DNA of 64,000 nt, taken from Pseudoneurospora amorphoporcata (lineage: Eukaryota; Ascomycota; Sordariomycetes; Sordariales; Sordariaceae). The notes beneath the pieces are model-generated. The model searched no databases. It worked only from the letters and a program-made list of their open reading frames with translations, and was not told the origin of the DNA. Positions 53,888-64,000 of the stretch are shown piece after piece (positions within the stretch are counted from its first letter, which is position 1; each line of letters opens with the position of its first letter). The translations under genes were made by a program, and so were the position numbers. Location: positions 1 to 64,000 of the forward strand of contig MU859119.1 in the NCBI GenBank assembly GCA_033297205.1, written 5' to 3'.

Positions 53888-56511
53888 CTCTTTTGTCGCA
53901 AGTCCCTATGTCAACCCCCTTCTGTCTGCACCTTTCACCCGAAAACCCTTTTCACACACTTTATTATACGCACTTTCACCGCTTGCGGTTAACGAACACG
54001 ACGAAAGAATCCCATGCAACGACCAAAATTTACCAGTACTTCGATACCCCCTCTTGTTTTTTTGCACTTTTACAGGCTTCGCCTTTTTTATATTCTTCTT
54101 TCTACACGGGGAAAGGGACAGACAGACAACACACTGGGACTTGGGCAGAATGATCATGTTTTTTTTTTTTTTTTTGTTTTTGTTTCTTTGGTTTTGCTGG
54201 CTGGACTTTAGGGCACTTGTGCCCATTCATAATTTTTTTTTCTTTTCTTCCACCACGGTCCATGCGACTGCGTGCTCTCGCAACCATGTTTTTTTGGGTG
54301 GGCGATATTATACCCAAAGATTTTTGTTTTGATGATGGCGGTTTTTTTTTGGCGGGGGGGAGAGAGTTGGGGAACTTTGTTTGCTCTGGGTACATGTTGA
54401 TGAATATGGAAATGAATATGATTTAATTGAAGCGTTTTTAAGAGAGAGGGAGGAGGAGCAGGAGGAGGAGGAGGTGAAGGGGGGTTTTTAGGAGCAGATA
54501 TGGAAGGGGAAGAAAGACGGGAGTAGCGGAGAGGGATTTGTTCAAGCAATCAAAAATGGTGTTTTTGTTTGTTTTTGGTTACCGGATTGGATGCTATCAA
54601 TCATGTTCATTCACAAAAGGGGCGTTACGCGTTCAAGATATGATATGATATGATATACCCCGAATCTAACTGCTGAATCTTTGCTCCACCAACGAATGGA
54701 AGTTTCTGTTCTGTTTTTGGCATCCATCCATGTTTGGCTTGTGTCTCGTCTCGTATTCTGCTCCGTCAGTCATGTCTGCACATGTCGTCGTGATCGATGG
54801 GGTGGTGTTTCTCGGAAGCGGTTTTAACGAGAGTAGCAACAGTTTTGGGGAGATGATAATTGATTGAATGAGATTCCTATGAGATCACTAGATCAAGGTA
54901 GGTTGAAATTTGATTCCATTGAGACATTTGCTTTGGTATCGCTAACCATGGATGGCCATGTATTCCAAGTCAAGTTCTAATCTCCCGTCAATGCCCGCCC
55001 GGTGGGGCTGCGCAATGTCACCAAACAGTAAATAGCATCATTGTGTGATAATCACGCTCAAAACCAAACCTTCTCTTCTTTTCTTCCAGGACCGGCAAAT
55101 GAGGAAGGACCGATCAATGAGCGAGCGGGCCGTGACATTCATTGTTTACGGCTTGGAGAAAGTTCTTCACAATCATGGTCGTCCATTGTGTCCTGACGAT
55201 CTTGTCTAAAAAAGAACGGCTTGGTCGATTTGTCTTCAAAAGGGCGGTTAGAATACTAGTCGAGATCAATATTGAGGGTTTTGAAAGGAAGGAAGGATGC
55301 GTGACACACAAATAAATGCAATAAGAATATCAAGACTGACTGTGTCAATCTCGCGCTGAAAAGTGGAAGGTGTCGGAATTGCTGTTGATCTATCTGTATG
55401 ATTAAGGTATCAAGGAAAAGGAAATCACAGAAAGTGGAATTTTGTGAGCGGGAAATGGAAGTCGGTTGTGCAGGGCGAGAAAGCTGGAAGGAAGTGGTGG
55501 TGGTGCCCTGTAGGAAGTCACCGGTACTTAGGTATGTACAGCGGGTGTGGGCACCCTTGGAGAACGGTGGAGGGAGCGGCTGCAGTGGTGATCTGGGGGA
55601 GGCGCAGTGCTTGCATGCCGTACGCTGTATGGTCGGGGATGTCTTCCGTAGTCTAACAGATGCTAACAGAGTTATTGGGAAATGTATGGCTATTTGAGTT
55701 AGTGGGACATAGGTAGCTCGTTCCACAGCTCCATGCGTCCTTCCGGCTCCGGGTCCGGGCGCACCAACTGAACCCTTTCAATTCTTCTTCCATTTGACCG
55801 ACCGACACCAACCGAGATTGGAAATTGGTCCAAACCCCATCCACTACGGAGAGCACGGCGGCCACCGAACACGCCTTTTCTTTGTGGCTCTTCTGTCGCG
55901 ACTTTTAGACTTACTTGATGTCCGTCTGCCTCCTAGGTATGCATTGGGCGTGCATGAAAGCAATACGACGGGAGACCTTTTTGGTGAAGAAGGTCAGATG
56001 GGCCAAAGTCGGCTTCAGTTCTTCCAGGAAAGACTGTGCTCGTGTTGTTGCCAATCCCCAATCGATTGATACGACACAAGATCAAGATCAAGACACAAAT
56101 GGGAGCTGTTACATAAGCCCCAGTGGTCAGATGGCGGACAAAAACAAAACAAACAAAACAAAACAAAGGAAAACAAGAGAGAACAAGGCTGCATTCCCAA
56201 GGGAGCTCGGGGAATGGGGACGGTGACGGAGGAATGAGACAAAGACAAGACAAGACAAATAGACGTTGAGAGACGAGTATGTCCAAGACATACCTCTAGC
56301 TATCAATCACTACCGGCGCTACCGCAAGTGCGTGCAACCGAGGCTAGGCCAAGAAAGTAAGTGGTGATAAAATCGACGCTTTTCACTTCCGTTTTCTATT
56401 TTACCTTGCCTTTTCCTCCTTTTTCATTAGGTATCGATCGACTTTCCACTAGAAGGTCGGGTACTTTCCGCCTCCAGTCCCAGTCCACCAGCTCGACTTT
56501 TCCCTTCCCCA

Positions 56512-56578
<67 letters not shown>

Positions 56579-56752
56579 ACTCATATAACCAACACAATCC
56601 CTAGTTCTACTGCCTAACAGTGCCTAGGTAGGTACTGGCACCAACAATCCCATTCATTCATTCATTCATTCCGCCGCCCTTCGTATTAATTATTTACGTC
56701 CGTTCGCGCCGCTGTTCGCCTACCTCTTCGCTCCTACCATTCAACGACGCCA
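53347..56752. other. 3.4-kb intergenic region with poly-A/poly-T and (CT)n tracts
   Basis: An A26 run (53858-53883), several T-runs (54150-54350), GGAGGA repeats (54445-54480) and a (CT)n microsatellite (about 56518-56573). The 288-codon frame at 53466-54332 runs through homopolymers and has no domain; I do not accept it. Confidence 0.5.
56518..56573. repeat. (CT)n microsatellite
   Basis: About 27 uninterrupted CT dinucleotides, 180 bp before the micro-ORF at 56753. CT tracts are common in fungal promoters. Confidence 0.9.
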
Positions 56753-56926
56753 ATGACAACCACGAGAACACGATCACGACCCAAGACAATCCCCCTCGTT
56801 TCTCAACGTTCGCGCCGTATGTCCTACTACTACTCCTTCTTCTCCTCCTCCTCCTCCTCCTCGGGCTTTTCCTCATGGCTGCTAGGCTTGGGGGGAGGTC
56901 TAGGAGGACTAATGGGCTTGGGATAG
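56753..56926 (+). CDS. Possible 57-residue micro-protein
   Basis: ATG 56753 to TAG 56926. A basic Arg/Thr/Ser N-terminus leads to M-S-Y-Y-Y-S-F-F, a run of seven Ser, then a Gly/Leu-rich hydrophobic end (W-L-L-G-L-G-G-G-L-G). It sits downstream of a CT-rich, promoter-like tract and is short of the usual ORF cut-off. The ordered composition (basic head, Ser hinge, hydrophobic tail) suggests a small membrane-associated protein, but a TCC microsatellite creates part of it. Confidence 0.35.
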   Translation: MTTTRTRSRPKTIPLVSQRSRRMSYYYSFFSSSSSSSGFSSWLLGLGGGLGGLMGLG

Positions 56927-57220
56927 TCGCGCGACTTGTCGTTTATGGAGTTGGTGTTGGTGGCATCATTGTTGTAGGTTGTTTTGGGGACATGGAGTGC
57001 TGCAAGGCATGGTGTCTGTCTGTCGGTGGTTGAGTTGGTGGGGTTCTGCCTGCTTTGTTGGGCTTGGGAGTCAGTGGCTGGCTGCCCAATTAACCTCGTA
57101 TATTCCCACCCCCCCCCCCCCCTTTTTTTTTTTTTGACTTGTTTCTCATCATCAACTTCCTCCCAGAAATAACCAAGGTAAGATACCTAAAGACATAGTC
57201 ATGGCTAACGGAATCTACAA

Positions 57221-58756
57221 CTAGGCAGGGATCGGACTGGCCGACAACTCTATCTCCGTCTCCTCTATGACACGCCCGGTGGGATTGTGCCGTCTCAACA
57301 ATGACGGGCGCGAATTACATGTACCCAGATCAGCAGCAGCCCGTGGGGATCCAGCGGGCAGTTGACAGACATTTGCAGGAGTGGTGGTGTGAGCCACAAA
57401 AGTACTTTGACCCCCCCTACTACATGTAGGGACGAGCGTACCTGGCCCCGGAGGAGCGCCTTCTGAAATGCCACCAGCACCAGAGAGAACGGTATCACTC
57501 TGGTTGCAAGAACCGAAAACGGGCCCTTGCCCCCCCACGCGACCGTCGCTGTCTCGGGTGGTGTCCGCGATACCCTCATTCGGCGTTGTGGGGGCTCCAG
57601 TTCGTCCACTACCGCTAGCAGAAGACGCACTCTGGCTGAGGACTTGACTTTGGAAGTTCCCGTGGTCAACCCGCGCGACAGTCGCCCTAGAGGTGCTCGA
57701 GCCCATGATTGAGAAGTTCTGGATTAACCCAGGAGATGAAGGCAACAAGAAATTTCCGACGCCGGGATTTGGGGGTGGCGTTGTGGATGTTCCCGTCTCC
57801 ACCGAAGGATGCTGTTGGGGGGAGGGCCTCTGGCAGTGGTTGTTGTTGTTGTTGTTGTTGTCATTGTTGACGAGCGGATTCAAGCTTCCGTGTCCGCTCT
57901 CTGGTAGCTGGGAGGTACCCTTCCTTCTTCTTCGTTGCCTTTTGCGGAAGACCCAGAACCCCGAAGCAAAAGCCGCCACTATTCCCAGAACAGCGCCCAA
58001 TACGGAGATTCCAACAATGAACCCCGCGCCATTGCTTCTGTTGGATGATGTCTGTGGTGTTGATGATGTTGACGGTGTTGATGATGTCGCTGTAATTTGG
58101 GATCTCGATGGAGGCAGGGAGGAACCGACCGAGCTTGTTATGGTGGCAGTAGTGGAAGTTGTCGTGATGGTTAAAGCGGATATCTCGCGATAGACCGAGT
58201 GGGCAAGGAAGCCATCCCCAACACACCTCAAGTCCAGCCAGCTTTTCGCTGGGGAGGGAAACGTGTCGAAGACGGTCTGTGTTATGCAGTAAGAGGCTTG
58301 AGATTTGCTGATGAATAAGACATAGCGTTAGCAACGTGGCACTATATCTTGGATCATAGGGATATCTCTCAGTAGGCAGGGAGCACCGTCAAATTCCGGC
58401 GGTCCAAATTGCACATACCAAATATACGCATCACCGTTTGCGAGAATGTTCGTCGCCTGACCACATGCTGTTATAAAGTTGCACGTTGCTCCCCCGGTAC
58501 AGCAACATGCGCCATAGGTGCTTGTCACGCTGAACGTCCAGCCCGAGGGACAAAGTGCTGAGGATGCTAGGTAAGTACAAGAGGAGAAGTCAGCGGCGCT
58601 GTTACATGAGGGACACTGTGATGTTTGAGGCTGAAAATGATGTTTAAGAATAACGGCTGGGTAGATTCTTGGGGTACCCGTGGGCTATCGAGATGTCAGC
58701 TGTTGAAATACCGGTTGGAGGATTAGCGTTACACGCAGCGGAGGATTCAACTGCAT
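57221..58756 (-). CDS. Cys-rich single-pass receptor/sensor-like membrane protein (copy 2 of 3)
   Basis: Probable exons: 58756-58733 (uncertain), 58684-58419, 58307-57221 (458 residues). Exon 2 codes a Cys-rich ectodomain: Q-C-P-S-C, L-C-P-S-G-W-T-F, Y-G-A-C-C-C, C-N-F-I-T-A-C. The next intron (GTATGT...CAG) splits a Cys codon after TG, at residue 97, exactly as in the gene at 13470. Exon 3 continues Y-C-I-T-Q-T-V-F-D and S-W-L-D-L-R-C-V-G-D-G, a Ser/Thr stalk, a membrane helix (192-217), a very basic stop-transfer (R-K-R-Q-R-R-R-R-K) and a long low-complexity tail with an Asn run. The first exon lacks a good signal peptide, so the true start may differ. Tandem with the gene at 59279. Confidence 0.65.
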
Positions 58757-59278
58757 GAATGGCACAGCCGCGGCTGGGCTCGCCGAAGGATCAAATTATC
58801 CCTGATATGTGTGTGATATATTGCTGGCAAGGACAGGGCCAACCAGGATGGCGAAACACGACTTCCTCAAGATCGGCAAGTGAACCAGCGGGGATTTGGA
58901 GGTTCCGCCCCATCATATTCGTATTGCTTACCTTACAAGTAAGGTACTTTAGGAACCCAGCCCGATCTTGCGAGATTCAATCATTGGGTACCTTACGGTA
59001 GCCGGTAAGACGGCGTTAAGGTTGTGGCACCTATTGACATGCGTCCAGCTTGAATTGAGAGAACTCCCTTTTTTATCCAGTCACATTACACCTTCTGCCT
59101 GCGACACAGGAACTCAGGAAGTACCCTGCATGATAAGTGGCAGGGAAAAGACAAAAGGTTAGAACGGAAATGGAAGGACACCCAAGTCCCAACTTGAAGC
59201 TTCTCCTGCAGAAGACGATACCTAGAGGTATGTTAGATCAATAGTTTACCTACCTTACCTAGTCAAGCCACATCCCGA
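58757..59278. other. Spacer between tandem receptor-like genes
   Basis: 522 bp with no gene. ACCTTAC repeats near 58930-59000 and 59240-59265. Confidence 0.5.
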
Positions 59279-60362
59279 TCAAGCAACCTCCACAGGTTTC
59301 TGATATGCCTCCAACTCTGGCATCGAAATCGGCGTTGGCGCCTCAACAACCGTCTGCCACGACTGCACATGCGGTGCATGGGCCATCTCCGGACGAAGGT
59401 GATCCGTGGTAGTACATGTAGTGGTGTGAGCGTAGTCGTAGCCACAATTACTACATGTACCCATCGTTCCTCCCCCAGTGCCCTTCATATCCCCCGCTAT
59501 AACCATCCCGGCTTGTTCCTGTCTTGTTCCCTTTCTCCCTCTCAGCCAGAAGAAAGCTAATGCACTGAGCGCGAGGAGGGCAACGACAGGGCCGACGACG
59601 GCACCAGCTATCCAGGCCTGAGAGGAGGGTGATGGGAGTACAGTGACTGTTTGGGTAGGCAGGGCTTGGGTGCTGGTTGCCGAGGTGGGAGTTCCTGTAG
59701 ACGGGGGTATCGTCCAGGGGGATATCTCGCGGTAGACGGAGTGGGCAGAGAAGTCATCGGTCCCGCACTCGAAGTCTAGCCAGCTCTTGGTTGCGGTGGG
59801 AAACTTGTCGTAGACGGTCCTGGTGACGCAGGAGGGGAATTCGGATGGACTGTGGGTAAGGTACGGGTTTGAGCGTTAGCAAATTCTCTTCTTATAACTT
59901 GTATGATTTGACCGGAGAGCGCATCACTTCGGGGTAGATGTTAGGAAGGAAGGAAGCTTCAACATACCAAGTATTCGTACCCCCGTATCTTAGCCAACGT
60001 GTGACCATTATACAAGTCGTTGCATAGTTACAAGTCGTCCACGTTGGACAGCAAGCGCCAATGGTGCCCGACAAGCTGAATGTTTCGGCATGGGGGCAGA
60101 GGACCGAGGATGCTTGAGAAGGAGGACACTTGTGTGAGTCGTGGCACACTACATGAGAGGGAAAGAAGGAAACGAGTTGGCGTCATGACTTACTGTGACC
60201 GTCGGGATGAATGTATATCCCCCTTACTGTGCTGGGGATGGCTGTCTGAGCGGCTACAACGCCGATCCTCGAAACGCATGACCACAGAATGGCATGTCGA
60301 ACGCGTGCGTTGATAGCGAAGGTGCTGAATGCAGGTGCTACTTGAAGCTTATTGCCAGGCAT
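59279..60362 (-). CDS. Cys-rich single-pass receptor/sensor-like membrane protein (copy 3 of 3)
   Basis: Three exons: 60362-60194, 60112-59968, 59849-59279 (294 residues). Exon 1 has a hydrophobic I-L-W-S-C-V segment and ends R-G-I-Y-I-H-P-D-G-H, parallel to W-S-C-V-V ... E-G-I-Y-S-P-V-G-Q-P at 13470. The ectodomain holds L-C-P-H-A-E-T-F, G-A-C-C-P-T-W-T-T-C and a Cys codon split by the second intron (residue 105). Then come S-C-V-T-R-T-V-Y-D, S-W-L-D-F-E-C-G-T-D-D-F and H-S-V-Y-R-E-I-S-P. A Thr/Ser stalk precedes S-Q-A-W-I-A-G-A-V-V-G, a membrane helix (184-207) close to that of the 13470 protein. The tail is short, with a C-S-N-C-G-Y motif. An acceptor at 60149 is an alternative for intron 1. 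Confidence 0.7.
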
Positions 60363-62078
60363 TTTCGGCGCTTAGAAAAAAAAGAAGAAAAAAGGAATCC
60401 GGTATGAAATGAGGTTGTTTGATGGAGTCTCTAAGGACAAAGGGCAACGATGGTAGAAGATAAAGGGCAGGGGCCCGGAAGCACATAAAATATCAGCAGC
60501 AGGCCGCAATGACAAACATGAAGCGAAGCCATACGTACATAAGGTATATGCAAGAAATAACAGAAGTAGTCTTCCTGAACTAGAGCTTCGATGTTCCAGC
60601 CCTTCTGACTACAACCTGACTGTCGAATAATCCATTCGGGTGAAATGGCGGAGGTGTGAGAAGTGGTTGGAACTTGAAACCAATGGGAGAAATTGATAGT
60701 TTAAATACCCGAAAGTCGCAGAAGAAGGTGGGGGACGAATACAGTGAAGATAGAGGGCTAGAAACATGTAGACCGATTGTGGTGTCACCGGTATCCCAGC
60801 CTGCTTGAGAGGTTAACCTCCACGGGACTTGCGTGGCTTGCTGGAATGTGTTACGGGACCAATGACGGGTGGTAGCTTTAGGACGGTACCGTATCTTGTA
60901 GCTTGCCTTGTCGTATCACGTTTGACAGACGGGCACAGACAGGCTGCATAGTGGCTTAACTCCCGAAAAGACCGACAGGACGGATGTGTGTCCCTCCATC
61001 TGCTTGACTTCGGAATCGCCTTCACGACTGGGATTCCAGGCTCGAGTGCGACGAGATGGGTGTGAAGGAGCAGGCTCTGCGTGTGGCTTGAGCCAGCCCG
61101 TGTTCCGGATGCCAAAGATGGCGCTAGCTATTGGCCAGCATCGAATGGGAACAAAGTCAAGATTTGGGGGACCAAGAGGCACGACTGTTGCTTTACGGCC
61201 GGCTTGTGGAGGTAGCTGGATCTCCATGATGGAAGACTTGATTCGGGAATCGTTCACGTTGTTATCTCTTGCCGCTGGAGGGCATGCAGCTTGACTATTC
61301 CAATGGCTCAAGATTTGGCTGTGAGGTTATTGCTGGTTGGGTCCAGTCGTTGGATGAAGCGAGGAGGGGCAGCCGGAGCCTTGCCGTCGGGCGTTGGTGC
61401 ATCTCCGGACTCGGACCGCGATTCAAGGAGGACAAGGAAGATAGTAGGAGAAGGGAGCGCGGCGTTGGTTAATAGTTGCAGCCATTGTTCCGTCTTGGAC
61501 TAGAGGGACAAAGAAGGCGAGAGAGAGAAGATGTTGTATTGAAGAAGGAAACAGAGCTACGAACGATCGCGGGGGAAAAGCTAGCTAAGCGTGGTGGTGC
61601 TGGGAAGAAGTGGGCCCAGCCCGGCAGGCACGGCTGACCGTGAGCCGGCTGGGCACAAGATTCCGCGATGGAAATTCGTCTTGTGACGGGTCATAATGCG
61701 TATCTTGAATGTTGTCGTGTTGAAAATGCTGAAACAGAAAGAGAAGACATAAAGATGGGATGACGTTAGAAACGGGGCCTAGCACGTGATGAGCGGGCAA
61801 AAGTGACTAAGCACAGATGACCAATTATATTGTCGCGTTGTCGTATTCTGTTTCCAATTACATGACCCCTTCGCTTGTTCCGACGTTTTTACGTGCAGTG
61901 CTATGCCTGCCTACTGTGCTGGCGAAAAAAGCTGGCCACTTTTCAGCATGTGCGGTCCTGCGGGTACCTCCGCTACCGTATCACTGCCTGCCGCACCTGC
62001 CTGCCCCAGGTCATTCCATCATCCCAACTCTAACCTGCTCTGGGGTATATAAGTCAGGTTCCTCGCTCACCTTCCCGT
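60363..62078. other. 1.7-kb intergenic region, no gene recognised
   Basis: Short frames on both strands, none with motifs. GGTATATAAG at 62044-62053, about 30 bp before the tRNA-like gene, may be its upstream TATA element. Confidence 0.45.
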
Positions 62079-62184
62079 GGTTCGTTGGTGTAACGGTCAA
62101 CACGACTTAACCTGTCCGCTTGTTGTACTGCGGTATATCACGCTCGCAGCATAGAAGTTACTGGTTCAAATCCGGTACGAGCCA
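62079..62184 (+). tRNA. tRNA-like Pol III gene with probable intron; anticodon unresolved
   Basis: GGTTCGT at 62079 pairs over 7 bp with ACGAGCC near 62183. A D-arm with GTG/CAC stem holds a good A box (TGGTGTAACGG), and ACTGG-TTCAAAT-CCGGT forms a perfect 5-bp T arm with a good B box. A T-run terminator follows at 62189. The 55 bases between the D and T arms imply an intron of roughly 33 nt, but I could not fold a convincing 5-bp anticodon stem, so it may be a tRNA pseudogene. No amino acid is assigned. Confidence 0.45.
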
Positions 62185-63442
62185 CTCCTTTTTTTTTTCT
62201 TTCCCACCGCACACTCGATTCTGCATATCTTGCTTGCTCGCTCTTAGGGTTTGTTCAAGGCGCACATTCAGTATATTGGGTATCTAACTAACTATCTATG
62301 TAATATTCGTAATCTACGCCTAACCCCCCGAATGACACGCTCGTATTTATCAGAATATTCTTTGTCACTAAGCACCGCAGTCTACAAGCCCGAAAGTTAT
62401 CTCAGTGCTTAGATTCCCCCTTCTTTGGGCAAATGTAAAATGTAAACTGTAAACTGGGCACGCCCAAGGCGGAGGTCTGCGCGCCAAGATAACCCGATAG
62501 CATCAAGGTTCTGGTTGCATTTTGTAACCGTTGCCCACTAATCGCGACTCCAAGAGCGAGCTGCATTCGCGTGAAGCAATTTCCAAGATGGAATACTGGA
62601 TACTTAAGTCTAGGTTAGTTTCGAACATTACCTCTCCCTTGGTGATGCATTGTTGGTAGGTCTCCTTATGTCGATGCGTTAACGGAAGAGCGCTGTGCCT
62701 GCTAAAGCTAGGCGGCTGCACTATCACTAACACATCCTGGACTGTCCACCTCCGCATGTGGATCCCAGACCCAACTGTTAGTGCTAGTCCACTGAAGCCA
62801 GCTCCAATTGGCCATCGCACTATCGCATGATCCTTTACACTTCCAGTACTGTCCAGTCCTGCCGGGTCAGTATTTTGCGGTCGGTATGTTGCTCGACGAC
62901 ATTCTCGTTATAAATGACTAATAATTTTATGGCGCTACCTGGGTGTCAATAGACTAAAGAATATTTATCCCAAGTCGCGACCGTGGGGTGATGGTTCATC
63001 CCAAGAATTCTTTTCTTTTTGTCCCAGCTACTGGCCCGAGCTTTAGACATGACGGCGGTTTAATGCTTTTGGATTCCCTTCACTCGCAGGTATCGCTCCT
63101 GCCGCAAAGTCTCCCCGTCCTTCTTTTTTTTACCCCGCATCATCCATCAACGCGAAGAGATTTTTCTTTTTTCCCCTGGTCGCGCTTTCCTTCAGTCCCT
63201 GAAAACCCATTTTGTCCCGGCGCAAGTGGAAATCAGTCGTTTCTTCTTCTCTTACAACTTCGCCCGCACATCATCTCTTGTCCGTCTTCTGGCACGTACC
63301 AACGACGGAGTGCTCGCTCCAACACTGAACCAAAGCCCTGACGCAACCTACCTATATACGAAGTGATTATTATGTGTTTTCCCTCACCCTGACCAAGACC
63401 CAGTGCTGACAGTTTTCTTTCGAGCCATTTTGTAGAGTTACA
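62185..63442. other. Intergenic; Pol III terminator at left, promoter of the last gene at right
   Basis: T-run at 62189-62199. T- and CT-rich DNA at 63010-63250 is promoter-like for the gene beginning near 63443. No other gene recognised. Confidence 0.5.
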
Positions 63443-64000
63443 ATGCTACCAACAAAGCGTCACCGCACGACGCGTCCCTCCTCCTCGCCAGACAGCCATA
63501 CCGAGAAGCGACCTGGGCTGAAGAGAAAAACGATAGCGAAGGGTCATCCCAGAGCGGGGGAGAGGCTTCCATGGATTTGGCATCGAGCTCTGACTCCGGG
63601 CAAGACATGATTACCACAGCGAGACCCTTTTCCGACTCAACGACAGAGCAGCGGGCCTCTCTCGCACAAGAAGGCGAATCGTCCGTATCCGACGACGCGG
63701 CAGTCCTGACAACGGACGACAGGCCTGAGGACCGCGACCAAGCCGAAGATGACCGGGACAACGTGGAAAATGACGACGAGAACACGGGTGTGGTAAGCTG
63801 GGGATGGGGTGATGCCCACTTTCTTTACGAGCTCGATCCTCACTCCCAGGCCAGAAACGAGGACGAGTCGGAGGCTACCTACTCCGACCCTCGCATCCCT
63901 CTGTGGCAACAAGAAGATCGCGCGTTCGCAAGTGATATCTTCCGAGAGTATCCAGAGATAGCCGGTCGAGTGGCCTTGAGCGCATCACATGGGTCGCTTC
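63443..64000 (+). CDS. 5' part of an acidic, Ser/Asp-rich protein, cut by the window edge; possible frameshift
   Basis: ATG 63443 opens a basic N-terminus (M-L-P-T-K-R-H-R) that reads to K-R-P-G-L-K-R-K and then, in this frame, to a stop at 63608. A second frame is open from before that point to the window end, with a Ser/Asp/Glu-rich stretch followed by ordered sequence (V-S-W-G-W-G-D-A-H-F-L-Y-E-L-D, I-F-R-E-Y-P-E-I-A). One extra A in the A5 run at 63526-63530 would join the two. Without it, the first ATG of the long frame is 63571. The style (basic head, acidic linker) suits a nuclear protein. Family not recognised. Confidence 0.5.

Noticed and set aside
53466..54332. 288-codon plus-strand frame
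   Set aside because: Passes through A- and T-homopolymers and lacks any domain. It lies in DNA with composition of a 3' flank.

Overview
This window looks like nuclear DNA from a filamentous ascomycete, most likely a sordariomycete and perhaps of the Neurospora/Sordaria/Podospora type. Genes are split by short introns (45-180 nt) with GTRNGT donors, CTRAC-like branch points and YAG acceptors. Promoters are CT-rich, intergenic DNA carries long poly-T/poly-A and CCTACC/TAGGTA tracts, and inverted repeats differ mainly by C/T transitions, which suggests repeat-induced point mutation (RIP). The species call is inference. There is one 10-base assembly gap (37257-37266) in a poly-T stretch.

Layout. 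0.5-11.2 kb: a loose cluster of lineage-specific small proteins sharing a signal peptide, a short [VL]P[KR] motif at the mature N-terminus, dibasic (Kex2-type) sites and one C-terminal membrane helix; one member has an in-frame stop. A 442-bp non-autonomous TIR element lies inside this cluster. 13.5-17.6 kb: a Cys-rich single-pass receptor-like gene, a small membrane protein with Gln- and Gly-rich tails, and a GH26-type beta-mannanase. 18.6-21.3 kb: a tandem set of three tiny Ser/Gly-rich orphan proteins plus a decayed fourth copy. 21.5-23.1 kb: a gene desert of hairpins, palindromic tandem repeats and a TIR element. 23.1-26.1 kb: more small secreted or GPI-like proteins, with one truncated, frameshifted paralogue. 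28.1-30.7 kb: a three-exon GH55 glucanase. 33.3-36.6 kb: a large Clr5-domain regulator. 36.6-40.0 kb: repeats and the gap.

40.0-50.1 kb is the conserved housekeeping block: a conserved fungal protein of unknown function, an FSH1-type serine hydrolase, ATP synthase subunit j (four tiny exons), a NIPSNAP-type mitochondrial protein, a Rogdi/Rav2 subunit of the RAVE V-ATPase assembly complex, and the RNase P/MRP subunit Pop7. 53.0-60.4 kb: a small GPI-type wall protein, a possible micro-protein, and two tandem receptor-like genes related to the one at 13.5 kb. 62.1 kb holds a tRNA-like Pol III gene; 63.4 kb to the edge holds the start of a further gene.

The new-looking material is accessory: the signal-peptide/VPKS/Kex2/membrane-helix family, the Ser/Gly-rich micro-family, and the three receptor-like genes with identically placed introns. 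Together they suggest a region rich in young cell-surface genes beside two secreted wall-polysaccharide hydrolases. All exon structures were read by eye from splice signals and frame continuity. No alignment or database search was run.
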